A DNA stretch of 64,000 nucleotides from Hyphomicrobiales bacterium 4NK60-0047b (GTDB lineage Bacteria > Pseudomonadota > Alphaproteobacteria > Rhizobiales > HXMU1428-3). The stretch is from NCBI GenBank assembly GCA_040367435.1, contig BAABWY010000004.1:310001-374000 (forward strand), written 5' to 3'. The notes under the pieces are model-generated. The model was not told where the DNA came from, did not search any database, and saw only the letters and a list, made by a program, of their open reading frames with translations. The position numbers and the translations under genes are program-made. Of the stretch, positions 37,530 to 46,586 are shown piece after piece. Each line of letters starts with the position of its first letter. Position 1 is the stretch's first letter.

Positions 37530-38024
37530 CTAACTAATGTTCTGCTTACTTAGTTCCTTTATTATCTTTGCTAACAACCCTTCAGATGCTTCTTCAACCA
37601 AATCAATTACATGATTAAACCCTTCGGTTTTGCCGTAATAGGGATCTGGTACATCTTTGGATTTTATATTCTCTGCATAATTCAAAAACAATCTTAAATC
37701 TGCCTTGGCTGAACTGGGTTCGATATCCTGCAAGCTATATAAATTGTCTGTATCCATTGCCAATATATGATCAAATTTTTCAAAATCACTTGACACAGCT
37801 TGTCTTGCACGTAGCGAACTTAAATCATAGCCTCGCTCTTGGGCGGCTGCCATCATACGCTCGTCTGGTGATTTACCAACATGCCAAGCTGCTGTACCAG
37901 CGCTATCGACGACTAAACGGTCAAGGATATTTGCCTCTTTTGCTTTTTTTCGAAAAACGCCTTCTGCCACTGGCGAGCGACATATGTTGCCAAGACATAC
38001 AAAGAGAATTGATTGTTTCTCCAT
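37530..38024 (-). CDS. Low-molecular-weight protein-tyrosine phosphatase
   Basis: A 164-residue LMW-PTP. It starts ILFVCLGNICRSPVAEG, with the P-loop C10-LGNIC-R16-S, and has the general-acid loop DVPDPYYGKTEGF near the C-terminus. It is cytosolic. Bacterial members act on capsule/exopolysaccharide kinases or as arsenate reductases; no exopolysaccharide genes are nearby, so the substrate is open. The 39-bp repeat array begins about 20 bp upstream of the start codon and would be in its mRNA leader. Confidence 0.92.
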   Translation of the reverse strand: MEKQSILFVCLGNICRSPVAEGVFRKKAKEANILDRLVVDSAGTAAWHVGKSPDERMMAAAQERGYDLSSLRARQAVSSDFEKFDHILAMDTDNLYSLQDIEPSSAKADLRLFLNYAENIKSKDVPDPYYGKTEGFNHVIDLVEEASEGLLAKIIKELSKQNIS

Positions 38025-38046
38025 ATTTATCCCTCTTTTAGTTATG

Positions 38047-38247
38047 CTTCAGGTTGCCCACCAGCAACCGCACTATTTAGTTGCGCTTCAGGTTGCCCAC
38101 TTGCAACCGCACTATTTAGTTGCGCTTCAGGTTGCCCACTTGCAACCGCACTGTTTAGTTGCGCTTCAGGTTGCCCACTTGCAACCGCACTATTTAGTTG
38201 CGCTTCAGGTTGCTTGCGTGTGTTTTCAGTTTCCCAGCAGAAACCAC
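38047..38247 (+). repeat. Tandem array of 39-bp palindromic repeats
   Basis: CTTCAG recurs at 38047, 38086, 38125, 38164 and 38203, exactly 39 bp apart. Complete units contain GGTTGC-CCACTT-GCAACC, a perfect 6-bp stem, preceded by TTTAGTTGCG and followed by GCAC. The fifth unit is cut short, and a sixth, diverged copy at 38225 has stem GTTTC/GAAAC around CCAGCA. No unique spacers. The 39-bp period keeps two plus-strand frames open, giving false proteins with 13-residue repeats. The array directly precedes the phosphatase start. Confidence 0.95.
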
Positions 38248-38367
38248 CACAAGCAACCGGTGCAAAGCTTCGGCACTTAAATCAGGTGTTCTATAGGTTC
38301 ATTCAACACAATAACTTTGATTTGTGATAAATTTAATTATCTTCACACATAAAAGGAGTTATCAACA

Positions 38368-38652
38368 TTGAGCTTAATCAATTTAGATGAGATTACCAAC
38401 TTTTTGGATGGGATGAATGGGTGGGAAAACGATGAAAATCGACGCACCCTCATAAAAACTTTTAAATTCAAAGATTTTAATGAAGCTTTTTCGTGGATGA
38501 CGAAAGTTGCGCTATATGCAGAAAAAGTAAATCATCACCCAGAATGGTTTAATGTCTGGAATAGAGTGGATGTTGCCTTAACCACTCATGATGCTGGCGG
38601 TATTACACCTAAAGATATTAAACTGGCACAATTTATGGAAAAGGCCAGATAA
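38368..38652 (+). CDS. Pterin-4a-carbinolamine dehydratase
   Basis: A 94-residue small cytosolic enzyme (PCD/DCoH, phhB type) that dehydrates 4a-hydroxytetrahydropterin formed by aromatic amino acid hydroxylases. Seen: the [20 protein letters not shown] segment and the signature [18 protein letters not shown], and a C-terminal [15 protein letters not shown]. It starts at a TTG; AGGAG lies 9 nt upstream and no ATG is available. Its stop codon is inside the terminator stem. No phenylalanine hydroxylase is in the window. Confidence 0.93.
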   Translation: MSLINLDEITNFLDGMNGWENDENRRTLIKTFKFKDFNEAFSWMTKVALYAEKVNHHPEWFNVWNRVDVALTTHDAGGITPKDIKLAQFMEKAR

Positions 38653-38702
38653 AAGACTTTGAAGAACTGTTGTCTGAACGGTCTTAATTATCTGGCCTTT
38701 TC
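38639..38702 (+). terminator. Terminator overlapping the PCD stop codon
   Basis: AAAAGGCCAGATAA pairs perfectly with TTATCTGGCCTTTT over a 34-nt loop. The left arm includes the stop codon TAA at 38650-38652. T-runs on both strands make it potentially bidirectional. Confidence 0.75.
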
Positions 38703-38727
38703 AATTATAGGATCAACTGCTTAAGCT

Positions 38728-39795
38728 TTACCAACTGCTATATTGATAGCTGTATTTTTTATATTTATATTTTTTAGGTCTATAAACTTTCTTACGCTTA
38801 TAAATACGAGCAACTTTTCTACGATATCTGGCCTTTTTCGAACGTCTTGCTCTTTTAACAGCTGTGTTTAGCGTCCTGGCATATTTGGCTTTTAACCTTC
38901 TATACTTCTTCTTTGATGTGAGCGCTGCCACTCTTAAATTTTCTGCTCGTTTTGATTGAGCAATATGCATGCGGCGCTTCTTTTCAGCATCAAGAATAGC
39001 ATATTTCTTATGAACGGCTTTTGCTTCAGCACTCCACGGTTTTGGCTTACAATTCGCACCTTTTACATATTTTTTGCGGTAAAGAAATGCTGTTTTTAAA
39101 GAACTATAACGCTTGCCCTTTAAATCTCGCATGCTAGCTAGATCATCGCTTGTATTGCGATAGTAGAAAAGTCGCACCTTACCTGAGCAGCTTTTTTGGC
39201 ATTTAATCCGGTCTTTTCTGAAATCGGCTTTGCTTCTCGCGAAACTGATGGGCCAATAAAACCCATCTTTAATACGGACACACATGGTTCTATATGCGCC
39301 TGAACCTTTTGATCGCCTATTGCGTTTTTTCTTGATGATGTATTTATCTGTATCATCAAAATATTGACCGTTTGGTCCGCCATTATAATTATAAGTTTTT
39401 ATATAACCTTTTGGGTTTTTAAAACCGAGAGAATATTTGGGCGCTTTGACTTTATATTTGTTATGAGCCTTGGCTTTCTTTTTATATTTATATTTTTTGT
39501 ATTTTTTTTGTTTTACGCTTGTTCCATAAGGATTGAAAAAACCAGGTTCCGCGTCAGCGACTCTCACATATTTCTGCATGGAATCTGCTACACTAACGGT
39601 TTTGACATAGTATTCAGTCAAACTAGTTGTCTCGGAAGGCGCTGCTTTTAATGGCGATATCATTGTAAGGCAAGCAAATGCTATCAATGAGGTGCTCACA
39701 AGAAAAATTGTTTTCCACATTGATAATTTACTTATTTTTTTGTGGCTGTAAGACCCCACGTTATTCTCACTTACTGCACTCATCTCTACAGTCAT
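38728..39795 (-). CDS. DUF2865 domain protein, Lys/Tyr-rich, exported
   Basis: A 355-residue protein with a hydrophobic segment (about 26-50, then PLKAAPS), i.e. a signal peptide with a long N-region or an anchor. Residues about 165-255 match DUF2865, a Hyphomicrobiales family: YRTMCVRIKDGFYWPISF, KCQKSCSGKVRLFYYRN, SLKTAFLYRKKYV. Its cysteines may form disulfides. Lys/Tyr-rich stretches (KYKKYKYKKK type) flank the domain, and the C-terminus is again Lys/Arg/Tyr-rich, so the protein is very basic. Function unknown; an envelope role is inferred. It may share the CtrA-like site at 40045 upstream. Confidence 0.8.
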   Translation of the reverse strand: MTVEMSAVSENNVGSYSHKKISKLSMWKTIFLVSTSLIAFACLTMISPLKAAPSETTSLTEYYVKTVSVADSMQKYVRVADAEPGFFNPYGTSVKQKKYKKYKYKKKAKAHNKYKVKAPKYSLGFKNPKGYIKTYNYNGGPNGQYFDDTDKYIIKKKRNRRSKGSGAYRTMCVRIKDGFYWPISFARSKADFRKDRIKCQKSCSGKVRLFYYRNTSDDLASMRDLKGKRYSSLKTAFLYRKKYVKGANCKPKPWSAEAKAVHKKYAILDAEKKRRMHIAQSKRAENLRVAALTSKKKYRRLKAKYARTLNTAVKRARRSKKARYRRKVARIYKRKKVYRPKKYKYKKYSYQYSSW

Positions 39796-40044
39796 ATCCT
39801 GATGTCCCCAAAACTCAATGTAACTTTTTGAAAATCAAAAAAGAGCCCGTTTTTCTGATTTACTATTTTTTTGATCTCTTAATAAGCAATCTTAAACTAT
39901 TTGCTTATTTTACTTAAAACCGCGTACGATCTCTTTTTATCAGATGCTTTAATGCGCCCTTATATGACAAGGCTAAGAACCAAGAAACCATCCGATGTAA
40001 CCTCTTACAAACATGTTAGACGTATTTAACCACGATCAACAGCC

Positions 40045-40060
40045 TTAACAAAAGGTTAAC
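40045..40060. promoter_or_regulatory. Candidate CtrA binding site
   Basis: TTAACAAAAGGTTAAC fits the CtrA consensus TTAA-N7-TTAAC exactly. It lies in the 495-bp divergent gap, about 250 bp from the DUF2865 start and 230 bp from the DUF1232 start; another TTAACC half-site is 20 bp away. DivK and CpdR in the same window show that the CtrA pathway exists. In AT-rich DNA such matches can be accidental. Confidence 0.4.
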
Positions 40061-40290
40061 ACATCTAATTAATCGCACGCTAACAAATCAACAGCACTAA
40101 CACTAGTGTTTTTTTGCTGTTTTTCATTATGTTAAAGTTTTTTTTTGATAAAATGGTAGAATGTTACTAAATGGTACGAATATGTTGAACTAGTCATTAA
40201 ATGGATTTGAATAAATCTCATCAATGATTATATCCTTACTAACTTAGTGATATAACACTGAGCTAGCGCAATATATTCTAGGAGCTTTTT

Positions 40291-40635
40291 ATGACTAATC
40301 CGGATGAAAAATCAACGACAAAAAATGGTTTTTTACAATTTGTCGGCAGAATTCCGGGAATTATGCCAACTGCCTCACTATTTTATTGTGCGATTGACAA
40401 AGAAACTCCAACTGGTGTTCGTTTCTTTGGTTTATTTGCCTTGTTTTACTTGGCTTTTCCTGTTGACCTCATTCCGGATGTCTTTCTTATTCTAATGGGA
40501 ATAGGAGCTCTTGATGATATTGCCGTGATTTATATGGCTTATAAATATGCTCATTCTCACATCAAGCCGCACCACAGACAACAAGCTTTAGATCTTTTTC
40601 AAATCACTGAAGAAGACCTTCAAAAGAATAGTTAA
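40291..40635 (+). CDS. DUF1232 (YkvA-like) membrane protein
   Basis: A 114-residue protein with the DUF1232 signature: LFALFYLAFPVDLIPDVF followed by LMGIGALDDIAVIYMAYKY. One or two hydrophobic segments place it in the membrane. The family is widespread and uncharacterised. AGGAGC lies 8 nt before the ATG. It ends at a short hairpin shared with the opposing oxidoreductase gene. Confidence 0.88.
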   Translation: MTNPDEKSTTKNGFLQFVGRIPGIMPTASLFYCAIDKETPTGVRFFGLFALFYLAFPVDLIPDVFLILMGIGALDDIAVIYMAYKYAHSHIKPHHRQQALDLFQITEEDLQKNS

Positions 40636-40680
40636 GGCCGCTTAAAACTATTTTGCCCCATGGCAATCAGCTTAATTATA

Positions 40681-40700
40681 AGAAGCACCAAGGTGCTTCT
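40681..40700. terminator. Short hairpin between convergent genes
   Basis: AGAAGCACC-AA-GGTGCTTCT is a perfect 9-bp stem with a 2-nt loop, lying between the DUF1232 stop and the oxidoreductase stop. T-runs are poor on both sides. Confidence 0.5.
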
Positions 40701-40707
40701 ATCTTTA

Positions 40708-41691
40708 TTATGACTTTACCTGGATTAAAATCTTCCCTGTAGCTTTACGATCAGCAATAATACTTAACGCTTCAACCGTTTTTTCAATTGGATTGACTGT
40801 TTCGATATGAGGTCTCAACTTTCCATCTTGGCACCAAGCCAATAATTGCCTCATATGATCTTGGAAATCTTCTGGTTGTTCGTCTATGAAGCGTCCCCAA
40901 AACACGCCGGAGACGTGGATCCCTTTTAACATAATCAAATTCAACGGAATTTTGGGAATTTCTCCTGCAGCAAACCCCACAACCAGGTAGCGCCCTTTCC
41001 ACTTCAAAGCACGCAGGCTTGGTTCTGCTAACTCACCGCCAACACAATCATAAACACCATCAAGTCCGCTGTTATTGTTCAGGCTTTTTAATTTTGCTTT
41101 CAGATCAGGTGTGGTTGATAGAACACCGTCCTCAGCGCCATGCTCTTTTGCTAGATTAATTTTATCTTCACTTGATGCGATGGCAATTGGTGTTAACTCC
41201 ATTGCTTTGGCGATTTCAACAGCTGCGAGCCCAGCGCCACCTGCTGCACCTAGAATAGCTATAAAATCGCCTTTTTTAAAATCTGCCTGGTCCATGAGCC
41301 CATGCATGGCTGTACCATATGTAATTGAAAGACTTGCAGCGACTTCATCGGAGACATCATCAGGCAATTTGACCAATTGTTTTTCAGTCACTACGACTTG
41401 CTCACGAATGCCGCCATGGCCAATATAGGCCATCACCCTATCGCCAACTTCAAAACCGGTTACAGAGCTACCTTTTTGGGTTATTTTGCCCGAAATCTCT
41501 CCGCCAGGGGAAAATGGCAAGTCTGGTTTGAACTGATATTTACCGCGTGTAATCAATGTATCAAAGAAATTTAGAGCTGCCATATGAACATCTACAATCA
41601 CTTCATTGTCTGCAATTTCTTTAGGTCCCTCTATGGTTTCTAAGGAGAGATCTTGATATCCGGTCAAGTCATTACAGATGATGGCTTTCAT
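40708..41691 (-). CDS. NADPH:quinone oxidoreductase (zinc-independent MDR family)
   Basis: A 327-residue medium-chain dehydrogenase/reductase of the quinone-oxidoreductase branch. Seen: VDVHMAALNFFDTLITRGKY and LPFSPGGEISGKI in the GroES-like domain and IAILGAAGGAGLAAVEIAKA as the NAD(P)-binding glycine motif. The zinc-binding cysteines of alcohol dehydrogenases are missing, as expected for this branch. It reduces quinones or enones with NADPH; exact substrate unknown. Monocistronic by layout. Confidence 0.88.
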   Translation of the reverse strand: MKAIICNDLTGYQDLSLETIEGPKEIADNEVIVDVHMAALNFFDTLITRGKYQFKPDLPFSPGGEISGKITQKGSSVTGFEVGDRVMAYIGHGGIREQVVVTEKQLVKLPDDVSDEVAASLSITYGTAMHGLMDQADFKKGDFIAILGAAGGAGLAAVEIAKAMELTPIAIASSEDKINLAKEHGAEDGVLSTTPDLKAKLKSLNNNSGLDGVYDCVGGELAEPSLRALKWKGRYLVVGFAAGEIPKIPLNLIMLKGIHVSGVFWGRFIDEQPEDFQDHMRQLLAWCQDGKLRPHIETVNPIEKTVEALSIIADRKATGKILIQVKS

Positions 41692-41938
41692 TGGCTGGTT
41701 ACTTTCTTTGTTTTTATGAGAAACATCTTACTTGGAAGAATTTTTTTAGTTTATAAAATTTCGTCTATTTGACCAGCCAAAAGTCATTTCATACAGCTTG
41801 ATGTTGTTATTTGGCTGCTTTTAAGTGTTAGAATATAGTTTCTTAAGAAAAATCAAGTGCAAGACTGGTGTTTTTCGTTCAAAATGTTGTATATGTTTGC
41901 AGCAATATCGGGAATTAAACTAATTTAGGATGTGATTT

Positions 41939-42469
41939 ATGCAGGTTCTGTTCAAAAGATTTACTCGCTCACTGCTCGGAGCTCTTATCTCTTCTTTATT
42001 CATAATGGGAGCCAACATTGCTGCTCATGCTGCAGATAGTACTGTTGTTAAGCGCTTTAATGATTGGACCGTTTATAAAGCAAAAACCAAAGATGGAACG
42101 CTTTGCTTTGCGGCTTCTACTCCTAAAGACATTGAGCCTAAAAATGTGAAACGTGGTGACATCTTCTTTTATATAACTACATGGCCTAAATTTAAGGTTC
42201 GTGAAGAAGTGAGTGTGAAACTGGGATATCCATTGAAAGCTCAATCAACACCATCCATCACCATTGGTGCCAAGAACTTTACTCTTTATGATAAAGGTGA
42301 GCGAGCTTATATCCATTCAAGCTTAGAGAATAACTTACTTGCGGCTATGAGAGCTGGATCCAAGATGGTGATTAAAGGTACATCTAAGAGAGGCACGAAT
42401 ACGACCGATATATACTCTCTTTCTGGAATTACTGCTGCTCTTAAGGCTACGAAGAGCGCTTGCAACTAG
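41939..42469 (+). CDS. Invasion-associated locus B (IalB) family protein
   Basis: A 176-residue exported protein: signal peptide (about 10-31, ending AHAADS), then the IalB domain (PF06776) with RFNDWTVYKAKTKDGTLCFAASTP, ITTWPKFKVREEVSVKLGYP, and a C-terminal KATKSACN. Two cysteines (in TLCF and SACN) probably form a disulfide. The family is named from Bartonella, where it affects erythrocyte invasion, but it is common in free-living Hyphomicrobiales, and a general envelope role is more likely here. Monocistronic with its own terminator. Confidence 0.85.
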   Translation: MQVLFKRFTRSLLGALISSLFIMGANIAAHAADSTVVKRFNDWTVYKAKTKDGTLCFAASTPKDIEPKNVKRGDIFFYITTWPKFKVREEVSVKLGYPLKAQSTPSITIGAKNFTLYDKGERAYIHSSLENNLLAAMRAGSKMVIKGTSKRGTNTTDIYSLSGITAALKATKSACN

Positions 42470-42505
42470 CGTTTAGAGCTTATCTCCTGTAAATTCATTC
42501 ATTAT

Positions 42506-42547
42506 ATGAGCTCACTTTAGATCTATTAAAGTGGGCTCATTTGTATT
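42506..42547 (+). terminator. Terminator of the IalB-family gene
   Basis: ATGAGCTCACTTTA pairs with TAAAGTGGGCTCAT (one mismatch) around a 7-nt loop, followed by TTGTATTT. It lies 37 bp after the stop codon. Confidence 0.7.
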
Positions 42548-42669
42548 TACGAACAAATTGCTCCTTTTAAATTATGAAGCAAATAATCTGAGTATTTTAG
42601 TAATTTCGACTTTTTTCTCGAATTGTATATACTCAGCTCAGTTAAACCACATTGATAAAGACACTTTTT

Positions 42670-43896
42670 ATGACCGAATTAACTCCCTTGCTTGGGCTTT
42701 CAAAAGAAGACGTTCAATCCGCTCTTGCCACTATAGGGGTTAAAGAGAAGCAATTACGTATGCGTGCCAATCAACTTTGGCACTGGCTCTATTTTAGAGG
42801 GACGACTGACTTTAATGACATGACTACCATGTCGCTTAGTCTGCGCGAAGAGTTAAAAGAACATTTCACAATTGAGCGCCCTGATATTGTTTCCGAGCAA
42901 ATTTCTGTTGATGGTACGCGCAAATGGTTGATGGCTTTAAAACCGCTTAACCCGCGTGAAAAAGCACCAGAAGTTGAATGTGTTTACATTCCTGAAAGTG
43001 ACCGGGGGACGCTTTGTATTTCTAGCCAGATTGGTTGCACTCTCAATTGTAGTTTTTGTCACACTGGGACCCAGCGCCTGGTTCGCAACCTGACGGCAGG
43101 TGAAATCATTGCGCAAATCATGCTTGCCAAAGATCGCATCGGCGATTGGCCTGAGACTGAAGCTGATGATAAAACTGGATTACCCGACGCAGACCGCAAG
43201 ATTACAAACATTGTTCTCATGGGAATGGGGGAACCGCTTTATAATTTTGAGAATGTTAAAGCAGCGATGAAGCTTGCCATGGATGATGATGGCCTTAGTT
43301 TTTCACGGCGGAAAATTACGCTTTCGACCTCTGGTCTTGTGCCTGAAATTAAAAAATGCGGTGATGAGATCAATGTGATGCTTGCCATCTCGCTTCATGC
43401 TGTGCGTGATGATTTGCGCGATATATTGGTTCCTATCAATAAGAAATATAAAATTGCTGAATTGCTTGATGCGTGCCGGAATTACCCAGGTGCATCCAAT
43501 GCGCGGCGCATTACCTTTGAATATGTGATGCTTAAAGGGGTGAATGATAGTTTGGCAGATGCCAAGGAGCTTGTTCGCTTGCTTGCTGGAATTCCCGCGA
43601 AAATTAATCTCATTCCTTTTAACCCCTGGCCGGGCAGTCCGTATGAATGTTCTGACTGGGAACAAATTGAAGCTTTTGCTGAAATTGTAAACAAGGCTGG
43701 TTATGCGAGCCCTGTTCGCACCCCTCGCGGGCGGGACATTATGGCGGCATGCGGGCAACTCAAATCCTTGAGTGAGAAGTTACGGGCTAGTGATAGTGAC
43801 CTTAATAAAATTGCAGGCTATGAGCCCTCAGAGACTTTATCAAAGGTTGTTGCTGAAGCTGAAGCGCCAATTAACTCACCGGTTGACGCTGAATAA
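42670..43896 (+). CDS. rlmN: 23S rRNA A2503 / tRNA A37 C2-methyltransferase RlmN
   Basis: A 408-residue radical-SAM enzyme methylating A2503 of 23S rRNA and A37 of some tRNAs. The [4Fe-4S] cysteines are C123-TLN-C127-SF-C130; [12 protein letters not shown] is the SAM-binding GGE-like motif. The catalytic C-terminal cysteine is in [10 protein letters not shown], and the other catalytic Cys lies in [15 protein letters not shown] context. The start is the ATG at 42670; a TTG six codons earlier is not needed. No good ribosome site is visible. Confidence 0.95.
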   Translation: MTELTPLLGLSKEDVQSALATIGVKEKQLRMRANQLWHWLYFRGTTDFNDMTTMSLSLREELKEHFTIERPDIVSEQISVDGTRKWLMALKPLNPREKAPEVECVYIPESDRGTLCISSQIGCTLNCSFCHTGTQRLVRNLTAGEIIAQIMLAKDRIGDWPETEADDKTGLPDADRKITNIVLMGMGEPLYNFENVKAAMKLAMDDDGLSFSRRKITLSTSGLVPEIKKCGDEINVMLAISLHAVRDDLRDILVPINKKYKIAELLDACRNYPGASNARRITFEYVMLKGVNDSLADAKELVRLLAGIPAKINLIPFNPWPGSPYECSDWEQIEAFAEIVNKAGYASPVRTPRGRDIMAACGQLKSLSEKLRASDSDLNKIAGYEPSETLSKVVAEAEAPINSPVDAE

Positions 43897-43941
43897 GTCC
43901 CCATTGTCTCTTAAACTCATATAGTTGAAAGATTGATTTAG

Positions 43942-44391
43942 ATGATTTTCAAAATATTGGGCCGTATTATTGTGGTTGGCTTTGGCCTTTTTCTTTCTGT
44001 TCTCTTTGGGTTTCTTATCCTCACTTATCTTGGAAGTACTTTATTTTCTGAAGATTTAGCCGGACGTTATGGCTCAGAAGCACAAGCGTCAGATTTAGAG
44101 ACAACGATTTTGACATTTCTTGGGGCGATTAGTTTTGTCTTTTCACTCTACCCTGCCCTGACCATATTGCCAGCACTGCTCGTGGCTGCCATTGGAGAAA
44201 TTGGCCATATTCGCTCGTCATTGTTCTATATCATCGCTGGCGGCCTTGGCGCTCTTTCTATACCACTCCTTTATGTTGTGATGAGCCCAGAAGTCAATGA
44301 TATGCCTTCCCAACATTTTCTAGCAATTTTTGCGACTTCAGGCTTCGGAGCTGGTCTGCTTTATTGGTTCATAGCTGGGCGCCGGGCTTAA
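43942..44391 (+). CDS. Hypothetical four-TM membrane protein
   Basis: A 149-residue protein with four clear hydrophobic segments (about 8-33, 54-82, 93-112, 125-145) and short loops. I do not recognise the family with confidence, though similar small four-helix proteins lie between rlmN and argG in other Hyphomicrobiales as far as I recall. It follows rlmN by 45 bp in the same direction and may be co-transcribed. A final GRRA marks the cytoplasmic end. Function unknown. Confidence 0.7.
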   Translation: MIFKILGRIIVVGFGLFLSVLFGFLILTYLGSTLFSEDLAGRYGSEAQASDLETTILTFLGAISFVFSLYPALTILPALLVAAIGEIGHIRSSLFYIIAGGLGALSIPLLYVVMSPEVNDMPSQHFLAIFATSGFGAGLLYWFIAGRRA

Positions 44392-44574
44392 GACTAAAGT
44401 CTTTTTAAATAAGTGACATATCAGGTCTTTGAATTATGTCATTGCCCGTACTCAAACTCTTTGCTAGTAAGATTTTTATATTTGCTTTGTCTATTACTTA
44501 TCTGGGCTTGTTTCATGACCATTTCATGAGATAAGAGACAGAGTTTAATCCTTTAACTTCAATAGGTTTCTTTC

Positions 44575-45801
44575 ATGGTCGATAAAAATAAAATCAACAA
44601 AGTCGTACTGGCTTATTCTGGTGGTTTGGATACTTCTATTATTTTGAAGTGGTTACAAACTGAATATGACTGCGAGGTTGTGACATTTACGGCTGACCTT
44701 GGTCAGGGGGAAGAGCTTGAGCCAGCGCGCTCTAAGGCTGAACTGCTTGGCATTAAAGAGATTTACATTGAAGATTTGCGCGAAGAATTTGTGCGCGATT
44801 ATGTGTTTCCGATGTTTAGAGCGAACGCTCTTTATGAAGGCATTTATCTGCTTGGAACGTCTATCGCTCGCCCGCTTATTTCTAAGCGACAAATTGAGAT
44901 TGCTCGCGATACCGGGGCAGACGCTGTTTGTCATGGTGCGACCGGCAAGGGCAATGATCAAATCCGTTTTGAGCTTAGCTATTATGCGCTTAACCCCGAC
45001 ATTCACGTCATTGCACCATGGCGCGAATGGGACCTAACGTCTCGTACAACTTTGATTGATTTTGCTGAAAAAAATCAAATTCCAATTCCTAAAGATAAAC
45101 GCGGTGAGGCGCCCTATTCTGTTGATGCGAACCTGTTGCACACGTCATCAGAAGGTAAGGTTCTTGAAGATCCGGCTGTTGAGGCACCTGAATATGTGTA
45201 TCAACGCACACAATCTCCAGAAGAAGCTCCTGATAAGCCTGAAATTATCGAAATCGGTTTTGAAAAAGGTGATGCTGTTTCTATCAATGGTGAGAACCTC
45301 TCACCAGCTGAACTGCTCACGAAACTAAATGAATATGGCCGAGTGCATGGCATTGGCCGTCTTGATCTGGTTGAAAACCGGTTTGTGGGCATGAAAAGCC
45401 GCGGCATTTATGAAACGCCTGGTGGCACCATTCTTCTCTCTGCTCACCGCGGCATGGAAAGCATCACGCTTGATCGCGGCGCGGCTCACCTTAAAGACGA
45501 CATTATGCCACGTTATGCAGAGCTTATTTATAATGGCTTCTGGTTCTCACCTGAGCGTGAAATGTTGCAAGCTTTAATCGATACGTCACAAGAATGTGTC
45601 ACTGGTTCTGTATCTGTGAAGCTTTACAAAGGACGTGCTGATGTGATTGGGCGGACTTCACCTTACTCACTTTATAGTGAAGACCTGGTGACCTTTGAAG
45701 AAGGCTCTGTTGCTTATGACCATCATGATGCTGAGGGCTTTATTCAACTGAATGCGCTTCGCTTGAAGACACTTGGTCGTAGAGATTTGAAACTGAAATA
45801 A
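44575..45801 (+). CDS. argG: Argininosuccinate synthase
   Basis: A 408-residue cytosolic enzyme joining citrulline and aspartate with ATP in arginine synthesis. Seen: PP-loop [19 protein letters not shown] at the start, [36 protein letters not shown], and [14 protein letters not shown]. Length and ends are normal. It stands as its own unit after rlmN and the four-TM gene, with 180 bp upstream; argH is not in the window. Confidence 0.97.
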   Translation: MVDKNKINKVVLAYSGGLDTSIILKWLQTEYDCEVVTFTADLGQGEELEPARSKAELLGIKEIYIEDLREEFVRDYVFPMFRANALYEGIYLLGTSIARPLISKRQIEIARDTGADAVCHGATGKGNDQIRFELSYYALNPDIHVIAPWREWDLTSRTTLIDFAEKNQIPIPKDKRGEAPYSVDANLLHTSSEGKVLEDPAVEAPEYVYQRTQSPEEAPDKPEIIEIGFEKGDAVSINGENLSPAELLTKLNEYGRVHGIGRLDLVENRFVGMKSRGIYETPGGTILLSAHRGMESITLDRGAAHLKDDIMPRYAELIYNGFWFSPEREMLQALIDTSQECVTGSVSVKLYKGRADVIGRTSPYSLYSEDLVTFEEGSVAYDHHDAEGFIQLNALRLKTLGRRDLKLK

Positions 45802-45855
45802 GCTGACTTCTAAAACCAGCATATATAATCTATTTCGTTAGGAGATTTTGTAGTT

Positions 45856-46482
45856 ATGACACGGCGTACTTTAAAGAGACAAATTCGCAAATTTGTAAGT
45901 GTTATGATGCTGCTTATTCTCATTGCCGGTGCTGCAAAATTTTCTACCGAATTTGGTTGTCCGCTAAAGTGGCTTGAGAGTGTTTATAAATTCATCATTG
46001 ATATGTCCTTGCTGATCTTTACGATCGGCGCGGCCTATTTAGCGAACATTTTTCAGCAACGTTCAAATTTCATTACCAACCTCAAGGATGAGTGGCATGA
46101 AATTGTGCGGGCGAAGTCTTCTTTGATTGTTTATCTCGATAAGCCGAACAGATCAGTTGATGATTATTTCCACGCCTATCAGCAACTTTCTCAATGTATT
46201 GATTATATGCGAATTGTTTATCGAAATGTTGGTGAGACGGATAAGTATATTGGCAAATATCCTTACGAATCTTTACATGATATGCGCCGCTCTATTGAAA
46301 GCGTTGATCCTCGCAAGGGCCAGGTTACGGAAGATGCTTTGCTTGTTGCCAGAGCGGATATTTGGGATGCGTTTAATGCTTTACGTGAACGTTTTCTTGA
46401 AGAGCTTGACTTGGAAACTCCAGAACGTCCGATCATAACGTCTGGAGCTAAGCGCAAGAAAAAAGAAGGCTCGGCTGTATAG
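45856..46482 (+). CDS. Conserved hypothetical membrane protein
   Basis: A 208-residue protein with two membrane segments (about 12-28 and 45-67) followed by a cytosolic helical domain with NLKDEWHEIVRAKSSLIVYL, QLSQCIDYMRIVYRNVGET and LREAFLEELDL-like sequence (LRERFLEELDLETPE). I recall homologues in other Hyphomicrobiales but know no named family. The C-terminal end is basic (KRKKKEG). GGAG lies 11 nt before the ATG. It is followed by a nested palindromic-repeat locus. Confidence 0.7.
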   Translation: MTRRTLKRQIRKFVSVMMLLILIAGAAKFSTEFGCPLKWLESVYKFIIDMSLLIFTIGAAYLANIFQQRSNFITNLKDEWHEIVRAKSSLIVYLDKPNRSVDDYFHAYQQLSQCIDYMRIVYRNVGETDKYIGKYPYESLHDMRRSIESVDPRKGQVTEDALLVARADIWDAFNALRERFLEELDLETPERPIITSGAKRKKKEGSAV

Positions 46483-46510
46483 GAGGTTTTTCTATGTGCG
46501 CTCTTTGATT

Positions 46511-46579
46511 TGCTTCAGATGCCCACTCTTTTGACTAGCCTTCAGGTTACGCACTAACAACCGGCGCAGCATCCGCACA
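46511..46579 (+). repeat. Apparently nested palindromic repeats
   Basis: The left half of a GATGC-type unit (GCTTCAGATGCCCACT) is followed by about 40 bp that themselves resemble a GGTTGC-type unit (CCTTCAGGTTACGCACTAAC then AACCGGCGC), and then by the right half AGCATCCGCAC. The simplest reading is one repeat interrupted by another. It lies between two convergent stop codons. Confidence 0.7.
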
Positions 46580-46586
46580 GATTCTA

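Noticed and set aside
37984-38327. Plus-strand frames encoding 13-residue repeats
   Set aside because: They exist only because the 39-bp repeat is a multiple of three; they begin antisense to the phosphatase gene and lack ribosome sites.
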